From assembly GCA_023374025.1 (NCBI GenBank), contig SIJG01000118.1:186001-250000 (forward strand): DNA of 64,000 nucleotides, read 5' to 3'. Position numbers and translations under genes: made by a program. The DNA is from Heterodera schachtii. Taxonomy: Eukaryota > Nematoda > Chromadorea > Rhabditida > Heteroderidae. The notes beneath the pieces were generated by a model. That model did not search any database. It saw only the letters and a program-made list of their open reading frames with translations, and was not told where the DNA came from. Positions 56,750 to 64,000 of the stretch are shown here, one piece after another; position 1 is the first letter of the stretch, and every line of letters starts with the position of its first letter.

Positions 56750-56910
56750 AATTTAATTTATTTTTACTAATCCGCTGCCTCAGTTTATTTTATTATTTGA
56801 TTTAGATGATTTAGATGTTTTTTCTTGTCCGGCTCACTACGTTTGACATAAGGACACCGTCTTATTTTGTTGGTGTTAACTTTTTTTTTATTGTATGTAT
56901 TTATGTTGTT
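56750..56910 (+). repeat. Variable-core cassette L
   Basis: Left frame TTTTTACTAATCCGCTGCCT, then AGATGTTTTTTCTTGTCC. Core about 56831-56857 with GGCTCACTACGTTTGACATA. Right frame GTCTTATTTTGTTGGTGTTA, then TTTTATTGTATG. Confidence 0.83.
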
Positions 56911-57562
56911 AATAATTTCATTTAATTATAATAAAATATTTTTAATTGTCCGCAAATCATATTATTAAAAATCTCTCTGTCAAATTTTTGTTATTTTTTT
57001 TCATAAATAATTATAATATTTATAGTTAAAAAATCCATTTTTAAATTTCTCAGTCTTACTTATGAGCTTGATTAACAGAATTTCATCAATATTATTAATT
57101 TTTTAATTTATTTCATTTATCTTTAAATAATATTTTTGATAAATCTTTTTTATGTGTTATATTTTTTCATTTATTATTTTTACAAGATAAATATTACCGA
57201 AGCATTTGTCAACTCTCTAATACAAATTATATTGTGAAATTTTATTGCTTTAACAATTGCTCTCATGACTCTGAGATCCGAATTGTGTTGGTGGGCGTTA
57301 CATATTAAAAAAATAATAATATTTTCATATGCTTTTAATTAAATTAAAACAATATAAAAAATAAATCTTAAATAAACTAATTAACCAATAAAACATATAT
57401 AATAAACTCCAAAATATTTGGCAAAAAGCCAAAATTACAAAAACTTTTTTTGTGCTAAAAACTCGCTAAAAAGAAAACAAGGTAAAAATGCTATTTTTAA
57501 GCTTATCATGCGATAGCCATTAAAAAAATCCAAGCCCTGGTAATAATTAAAATTTAGGTTCA

Positions 57563-57587
57563 GCGGTTTCGACAGGCGCGCCACCGC
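57563..57587. repeat. GC-rich palindromic motif, copy 6
   Basis: GCGGTTTCGACAGGCGCGCC then ACCGC. Outer GCGGT and ACCGC pair. It holds the position that copies 4 and 5 hold in the palindrome arms. Confidence 0.82.
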
Positions 57588-58080
57588 AAAAAATGTTTTA
57601 AAAATTAATTGACTAACATTTTTCTTACGTAGATAAAAATAAAAAGAATATAATAAATAGTTCTAATATGTAGCAGTAATTAATAGTAGTCTTTTTTGAA
57701 AAAACAAAAAAATAATAATTAAAATTTACTCACAAATCAGGATTAGAAAATGAATAAAATCTTGGTTTTGCTGCATGAAATAGTTATTTAAATGTTAAAA
57801 GATATCGTTTTCCAGCCCCCATTGAATTTTTTTTTTCAAAATTTTCCCGTTTTCAAGCCTTTTTTCTTGCCTTATAAAAAGTTACATGTCTTCAATTTTT
57901 GAAGCTATAATTTTGGAACAGCAAATTTGGTGAAATTTTTTCAGCCCAATTGGACCATAGGAATTAGCTGAATAAATAAATAAGAGAAAAAAAATTATCA
58001 ATGCAGGCAAATAGCGTTTTCAATATAAAAATACTAAAAATAAAAACATATTTTTAAAAATGAAAAAAAAAATTGTAAAA
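57588..58080. other. AT-rich spacer
   Basis: 57810-57985 is mildly GC-richer (CCAGCCCCCATTG, TCAGCCCAATTGGACC) but has no open frame. Confidence 0.5.
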
Positions 58081-58516
58081 AATTTAGCAAAATTTATAAA
58101 AAGTTATGACAAAAAAATTTGTAAAATTTAGATCCAATAAATTATGTCCCTAAATTTTTTTCAAACTCAATAAAAAAAAATTTTAATTTACTTGATTTAT
58201 AGAGAACTCTTTTTGGATATCTAATGATATTAAGAAGGTATAACTTAATTGAAATTTGATCAATTTTCATGTATTTAAACGACTTTAGTTTTTTGTATAG
58301 CCATAAAAATGTGACACATTTAATTCCTTCGTAACTTTTTTATAGAAAGAACCAATTTTAATTTTGTCTATATAATATATAGGCCCAAAGATTTCTCTAT
58401 AATACAAATTTAAAATGTTTTTTTTAATTGAGTTTGAAAAAAGTTAAGGACATAATTATTGGCTCTAAATTTTACAAAATTTTTTTGCCATAACTTTTTA
58501 TAAATTTTTGCTAAAT
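58081..58516. mobile_element. Foldback MITE-like element, about 436 bp
   Basis: Left arm 58081-58190 begins AATTTAGCAAAATTTATAAA, then AAGTTATGACAAAAAAATTT and ATTATGTCCCTAAATTTTTT. The right arm, about 58410-58516, is its reverse complement with several mismatches (CCTAAATTT against TTAAGGACA, TCCAATAAT against TTATTGGCT). The spacer is unique. No target duplication is clear because both flanks are A/T runs. Confidence 0.82.
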
Positions 58517-58674
58517 TAAAAAAATATATATATAAGATAATGGAGGACATGTAAAGCTATCGAAAAATACCAAATTGTTTAATATTATTAAATTGAGCGC
58601 TAACTTATTATTTATTATTCAGCAATTCTAATTCTTTTTGCTTTGAGCTTAAAAATGGTCAATTACAAGTTTTA

Positions 58675-58695
58675 CCCCGGCGGAGCCTGTCGGCA
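58675..58695. repeat. GC-rich palindromic motif, copy 7 (partial)
   Basis: CGGCGGAGCCTGTCGGCA keeps the left arm and centre; the right arm is lost. TTCCCGGC follows 10 bp later. Confidence 0.7.
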
Positions 58696-58762
58696 AATTC
58701 TTCCCGGCTTAAAAATTTATTATTTTCTTAAAAATTTTCATAATCATTGGTCATATTTGGTT

Positions 58763-59075
58763 AAAATCTGTTAACATATTAAACTCTGATTTTCAAAATT
58801 TTTCAAGGCGGTCACCTACCAGCGCCGCCGGTCTCACCCAAAACTTTTTTTAATTGTTTTTTTTTCATTTTGAATAAAACCTGTTTAAATGAATTTCCTT
58901 GAATTGGCTAAAAAAATTGAAAATTTTACATAAGTTTTGAATTTTATCATTTTAGAAATTTGTTATTATATTATGTGATTTTTACCTTTTTGAATAGATC
59001 ATTTTGTTATTTAGTATTGCCTTCTCTATTTTTCTTCAATTACTTTTTGAAATGAAATGGAATTGAAAAATATCA
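58763..59075 (+). repeat. Dispersed repeat R1, copy 2
   Basis: Complete counterpart of 8-335. The preceding GC palindrome at 58675 and the internal one at 58807 give the paired arrangement also seen at 13583 and 13707. Confidence 0.9.
58807..58832. repeat. GC-rich palindromic motif, copy 8
   Basis: GGCGGTCACCTACCAGCGCC then GCCGGT: outer GGCGG and CCGCC pair, centre CCTACC. Confidence 0.78.
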
Positions 59076-59300
59076 AAATGGCAACTTGTAGACTAATAAA
59101 TAATATGAAAAGTTTGTTTAATACAACAAAATATTTATTTAAACTAATTGTGAAAAAAATTTAAAATATGGCGAAAAGCGAGGGAATAGGTAAAATCCGT
59201 AACATAGCAAAATACAAATGTGATTTTTTGATTATGACAAATTAATAATTAGAAAAATAACGAGAGAAAAGAAGCCACACGCACAAAGACACAGAGTTGA

Positions 59301-59495
59301 TTATACAACAGAAGTCAAATAATGAAAAACCCACAGAACAACGAGAGTGACAAAAATTGCCATTTCTGCTGACTCACCATAATCATTACTTAAATCAATT
59401 TTATAGTAAATAAAAAAAGCCAAAATAAAATTAAAAAGTAGCATTTTATATATAATTTGTGTTATTCCGTTTAAAAAATAATTCATAATTGGCAT
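59301..59495 (-). CDS. Possible small two-segment membrane protein or exon (unsupported by homology)
   Basis: A 64-codon minus-strand frame with two hydrophobic stretches, about residues 16-32 (MLLFNFILAFFIYY) and 44-60 (MAIFVTLVVLWVFHYL), separated by a hydrophilic, partly acidic linker (DLSNDYGESAE). Codon use is a little less A/T-driven than chance frames nearby, and TTTTATAG directly precedes the start, resembling a splice acceptor. I recognise no family. At this base composition a frame of this length is expected by chance many times in 64 kb, so it is only a candidate. Confidence 0.15.
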   Translation of the reverse strand: MPIMNYFLNGITQIIYKMLLFNFILAFFIYYKIDLSNDYGESAEMAIFVTLVVLWVFHYLTSVV

Positions 59496-62049
59496 CTATA
59501 AAACGGACACATAACTTGTAATTTACACAAGGATTATTAATTGACGAAATAAAAATTAACAATTGTATTAAAAAGGGCGTTTTCAAGAAATTAATTGAAG
59601 AAATAAACTGTCAAAAAATTAACTGAATATAATCAGTTCATTTATTATCATTTATTAATATAAATATTAAAATATTTCTATTGAATAATCAGAAATGGTA
59701 TATGGACTAGAGATTAAAATAATTGTAAATATATATAATCTTCTTGATTAAAATGATTCATAAAATTTAAACAAAATTCAATATTTTCTAATGATATTAA
59801 AAATGCAAAATATTCACTTTCGCACAAAAAAAGTTGTACGGAATATCATAAAAGTAACCTATTAATAAGAAATTGAATTTAAATTTATTTATCACATTTG
59901 ATAAAATTAATCAAATCATTATTATTTGTTATATTAATTTGAAAATATAATTTAAAGAATTAAAATATAATTTTTCTTTATATAAAAATTTGGACAAAAA
60001 TTTATTTTCAAATGAAAATTCAACGCAAAATATTAAATCAAATCGTTATTTATATTCATTGTTTTGATTTTTATTATTCGTCTTTATAATATTAAATAGC
60101 AATTTTTGTTTAAATTGAAAGATTTTTAAATAAAAAATAAATTGAAGTTTATAAGATATAGGAATATTGAATTCAACATATAAATAACAAAAATACATGA
60201 TAAACATTTTTACATAGAAATAAATTAACAAATTAATTAAAAATTTTTAAGAATAGGAAATTTCTTTTTTATATTGTGAAGTGAAATGAACTTGAGATTT
60301 TAGTACTTTCTTTATGATAAAATTTTCTTAAAAATTAAGGCACTATTTAAAAATAGTTTAACATTCTTTTACAAAATTTAACTATAAAAAATTATTACTT
60401 TTATCTGAATTCTAAATTATGACTAAAGACCGGATTTTTGGTGCTTTTAGGCAAAAAATTTTATCAGTTTACAATATTCTCAATTTTTCGGCATAAGGCA
60501 CGAAGATACCAATTTAAGAAAAATCTATTTAATCTTTTATTTTTATAAATAAAAATATTGATTAATTTACAATCTTATCCGATTAATATGAGAAAAATTT
60601 AAATAATGTGATTTAAACTTACTATGAAAAACCTAAAAAGCCCCTAAATGAAAAAATGCAGCAAAATTATGTATCAATTTCCTGCTAGATTTAAAATATT
60701 GTAATGAATTTATTTTATTTAACATTTTTGCTATAATTTATTTGATTGGAATAATTAAAATCGATAAATTGAAATTAAATAATTTGAAATGAGAAATGAA
60801 TTTGTATAAGCATAAAATTCAGTAATTTTCTATTTTTAAATATATTTTTATAAATAAATTTCTAAAATGTAATTCTACGCAGTTTAAATTAAATGTTTTG
60901 AGGATTGCTGCGAATAAACTTGAAAAACGACGCTTTTTATTTTAAAAAATGCAAAAGCATATAAATATCATAATAAACACAAAAATCTAAACAATCACTG
61001 AAAAGGTTTAATTTTTTTTCTCAAACAAATTTGAGCTCAAATTTTAAAATTATTAGAAAACAGAAATTAAAATTTTTATTAACTTAAAATTATTACATTA
61101 AAAATAAGAATTCTATAAATTAACCTTTTATTACATAGAAAAATAAATTTAATGAAAATAAATAATCTAATAAAATAAAATCATTCATTATCATTAAAAA
61201 TAAGGCATCCATTAAAATATTGAATTTTTCAAAAATGGTTAAAATAAATTAAAGCTTTTTAAAAACAAAAATATTTTTTTAAATGATCAAACTTAAATTA
61301 TAAACTGGTAAAAAAAAATAAAATTTAATAAATAATATTTCAAAATTAATAATTATTAACAAAATTCAAAATAAAACTAAACACTTTTACTACATATACT
61401 TGATGTGATGTGAACTGTGAGTAACCATCAGCAGTTACCAAGAAAATTTAATAAAGAATAAAATATATTGCTTCAGAACAAATAAAAGTTTATTTAATTT
61501 TGAAAAAAAATACAAAAGATAAACAAATTAGTTAAAAACATTAAAAAAATAAAACTTACTTTAATATCAGAATATTTAAAAATTTAAATTTTTTTTACAT
61601 ATTATTATGAAAGTTCAAAATAAATTAAAAAATAAATAAATAAATCAGTCGCTTATAAATTATTAGAAAATTTATTTTAAAGAGAACAATTGAATTCGTT
61701 TTTATGGTTTTTTGGAATTTAGTGGTTTTTTGACGAAAATATTCAAAAAATATTATTGGAAAATCTTTTCTTAATTTCGGCCAATATACCTAAACAATTA
61801 ATTCTTAGATTTTCATCATTTTTGAAAGGAAAGCGTAAAAATTATAAATAGTTTTTCAGAGTTATCGTATTGAGTCATTTAATATAAAAAGTTCATTTAA
61901 TTAAATTAATTTTATATCAATTATTAAACTATTAAAATAAAAATAAATGTCATTAAACATTTTATGTTGATATTTATAAATAACTATAAATGAATAATAT
62001 ATTAAGCTCAATTGACTAAAAAATTATTTATTATTTCATATTTTAAACT
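59496..62049. other. A-rich AT desert
   Basis: 60425-60515 (GACCGGATTTTTGGTGCTTT, CGGCATAAGGCACG) shares words with the MITE vocabulary at 23.8 kb. 61395-61445 is mildly GC-richer. No gene. Confidence 0.5.
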
Positions 62050-62500
62050 ATTTAAAAAAAGTGGTGAGTCGTTGCACAAAAAAACTCAGTGATTTGATTG
62101 GTCATTTTCCGAAGCCTATCGCATTACTTTCGTGGCACCAAAAGTGCCTGATCCGGAACTCGGACCGGCCCGGTTAACAATAATTTTTTGTTCCGTTTTT
62201 CGAGGGCTATCTCCCAGACCGGGTCCGGTTCTTGATCCGTTCATTTGAAGCCCGTCAAGGGTCGGGAATCTTTGCCGGATGGCCCTCAGCCTCGCCCCGA
62301 CCCTGTCGATGGCCAACCCAAGCTAAGCGTGCCGGTACCAGCGGCTTTTTTGCACAGCTCGATGAGCTCTAAAAAACGGTATCAAGGGCATCCTGCTGTA
62401 TCAACTAAAAATGGAGAAAATTGGCGAGAAGTGATGAAAATGACTTGCACCCGACCGTACATTAGTGTTAAGCGGACGACACCGCGATTTTGTGAATTGA
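62050..62500. other. GC-rich island of unknown nature
   Basis: About 450 bp near half G+C by eye. It contains an imperfect inverted repeat, GATCCGGAACTCGGACCGGC at 62150 against GACCGGGTCCGGTTCTTGAT at 62217, and a palindrome GAGCTCGATGAGCTC-like word at 62358. Two frames overlap on opposite strands: 66 codons minus at 62116-62316 and 87 codons plus at 62245-62508. The plus frame has PDGPQPRPDPVDGQPK and later KTNGENWREV-like charged sequence, with no family I know. It could be an exon, a transposon fragment or transferred sequence. Confidence 0.5.
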
Positions 62501-62508
62501 ATAATTAA

Positions 62509-64000
62509 ATTTATTTATTTAATTTTATCAATCACTGAGCATTTTTGTGGAACGACCTAAAAACCTATCAGAATATTTGTAATAAAAAGACAAATAAAAT
62601 TTTGGAATTGCGGATTTTTTCTTTAGAAAATTTATTTGCATTTAATTTTTTTTTTGAATGTATCAATAAAAAATAGAATTGAATTTTCCCATACTTTATC
62701 TAAATATTTTATTAAAATCGTAAAGAATTTAATTCTATATATGACTGCAACTGGTAAATATCAACGATAATTTCGTGAAGTAAATATCCAATATTAGAAA
62801 TATAGGATTTGAATTAAATTTCAACAAATTTCCAATTCAGTAAATTTTTGGGAAAAATAGTTTAATTTAAAATTAATAATCATGATAAATCTGGGCTATT
62901 AAATTTAATTTTATTAATTTCATAATGTTTTATTTAATAAATATTTTTTTGGGACTGAAAAGATCCATTATCGGCCGTTCAACACACCCAAACATTTATT
63001 AGGCTCACTATGTAATTTACCATAATTCTTCCATGATAACAGAAAACAGAAAACTGTGCAAAAAACCAGCACAAATTAAAACGATAATTAAAATATTTTT
63101 ATTTTCAAAAGTTAGATAAAAAATAAATAAATAAAGGAATTGTTTTTCAATTATGCCCATTTATTAAAAAATATAAAAGCCAAAATATAAATATTTATTA
63201 GATTATGATATTAAAATTTTATTAGTTATTAATTTCACAGAAGAATAGAAAAACATTACTCAGGATATACAAACAATAATTTAACATAAATTATTTGGGC
63301 ATAAAATATTTTATAAAAAGAAAATGGAAAAAGTAAAGGTAAAGAAATTATGAGAGTAGCTGAATTAGATGTGAAAATAAAATTAATCAAAAATTTGTAG
63401 AAGGACATACATAAGATGAATTTCTATTTATTTCCGCAAGAATTTGAAACAATTAAGGCAATTTTGGATTGGAAAAAATCTATTTCAATGAAGAAGTTAA
63501 TAAACAAAAATACAATAGAGCGAGGTATTTTTGATCTTTTTATAATTTTCAATTAATATTATTCATATTTACTATTATAATTGAGGCGCATTTAAATGGA
63601 AGCGACAAAAATACAAATTATATTTTTCAATTCAAGAGACATTATAATAAATTTCATCAAAATAAACGTAATGAAATATTTGGCACTGATTAAATTTCGC
63701 AAATAAAATTGAGAGTGCCAAGCTATATGAAAAAAACAAGAAAATCAATTTTCAAAAAAAAAATGCAAAAAATGTATAGATGAGAATAAAGCAGATTAAA
63801 ATTATTTTATAATCATATGAATTTATAGAGATGTTTGATAAATTATTTAAATTCTTTCGCACGATGCAATTTTAATAACTCCAAGTCAGAAAATGAATAG
63901 TTAATTTCGCTTAAAAAGAATTCCGCAAATTAGGTACATCATAGAATTTAAAATTAAATTAAAAACAAAATTAAAAATCAACTAATTCTTATATTTATAC
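62509..64000. other. A-rich AT desert to window end
   Basis: 62965-62990 (ATTATCGGCCGTTCAACACA) is an isolated GC-richer patch. Nothing else is supported. Confidence 0.5.

Larger units (their letters stand above)
56750..57587 (+). repeat. Module R8, + copy (cassette L through GC palindrome)
   Basis: Contains cassette L, a middle part ending TGTTGGTGGGCGTTACATAT, the words ATAAACTCCAAAATATTTGG and GCTAAAAACTCGC, then TTTAGGTTCAGCGGTTTCGA. It is the older, less identical relative of the 47413-48090 module and lacks the 520-bp insertion found in the palindrome arms. Confidence 0.9.

Noticed and set aside
541..56910. CRISPR-like array because of conserved repeats with unique segments between
   Set aside because: Units are hundreds to thousands of bases apart, in both orientations, and there are no cas genes. 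The setting is eukaryotic.
1..64000. Organelle (mitochondrial or plastid) genome
   Set aside because: No organelle protein, rRNA or tRNA is visible in 64 kb, and nuclear-type DNA transposons are present.

Overview
The window is AT-rich, non-coding nuclear DNA from a eukaryote. G+C is about one fifth by eye (an estimate, not a count). I find no intact gene, no rRNA and no convincing functional tRNA. The only protein homology I can defend is a broken Mutator-like (MULE) transposase tail on the minus strand near 10.8-11.1 kb. TA-flanked miniature elements, foldback elements and this transposase suggest an AT-rich invertebrate, perhaps a nematode, or a protist. That assignment is weak and rests on general character only.

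Layout. 1-7 kb is A-rich on the + strand and carries inverted copies of a dispersed cassette. 7-37 kb is mostly T-rich and carries the same cassette in + orientation, the transposase remnant, G-rich short tandem arrays (11.4 and 20.3 kb), four TA-flanked MITE-like elements or close relatives (12.96, 23.2, 23.8 kb and a 514-bp element at 24.9 kb holding a tRNA-like A/B-box pair), and a foldback element at 33.2-34.2 kb with 26-bp subrepeats. 37.5-40 kb turns A-rich. 41.19-47.52 kb is a nearly perfect inverted repeat with 2.5-kb arms around a 1.26-kb spacer. 49-57 kb is T-rich again, with a MITE at 50.6 kb, a G+C-rich island at 51.5-52.95 kb, 21-bp arrays with GAA-loop hairpins at 53.2-53.9 kb, and another foldback element at 55.1-55.8 kb. 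57.4-64 kb is A-rich, with paired GC palindromes, a foldback MITE at 58.1-58.5 kb and an unexplained GC island at 62.1-62.5 kb.

Three systems stand out. (1) A cassette recurs about 19 times: a conserved AT-rich left frame ending in TTATTCTTGTC, a core of roughly 25-45 bp that differs in almost every copy and is richer in G+C, then a conserved right frame GTCGCATTTGGTCGTTAAAC. It resembles a dispersed set of individually unique small-RNA genes, but this is inference. (2) A family of foldback elements shares the terminus GTGCTnAG and GAACCGAAAA-type subrepeats. The 33-kb copy has a 9-10 bp target duplication and the 55-kb copy an 8-bp one. A related copy at 20.3 kb shows the uninterrupted sequence around the 55-kb insertion. 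The MULE remnant is a plausible relative of the enzyme that moved them. (3) The large palindrome has one of these foldback elements at its centre, and its arms run 2.3 kb past that element into unrelated flanking repeats. Its right end continues an older module also present at 56.75-57.6 kb, while its left end breaks abruptly. This looks like a recent inverted duplication seeded by the foldback element.
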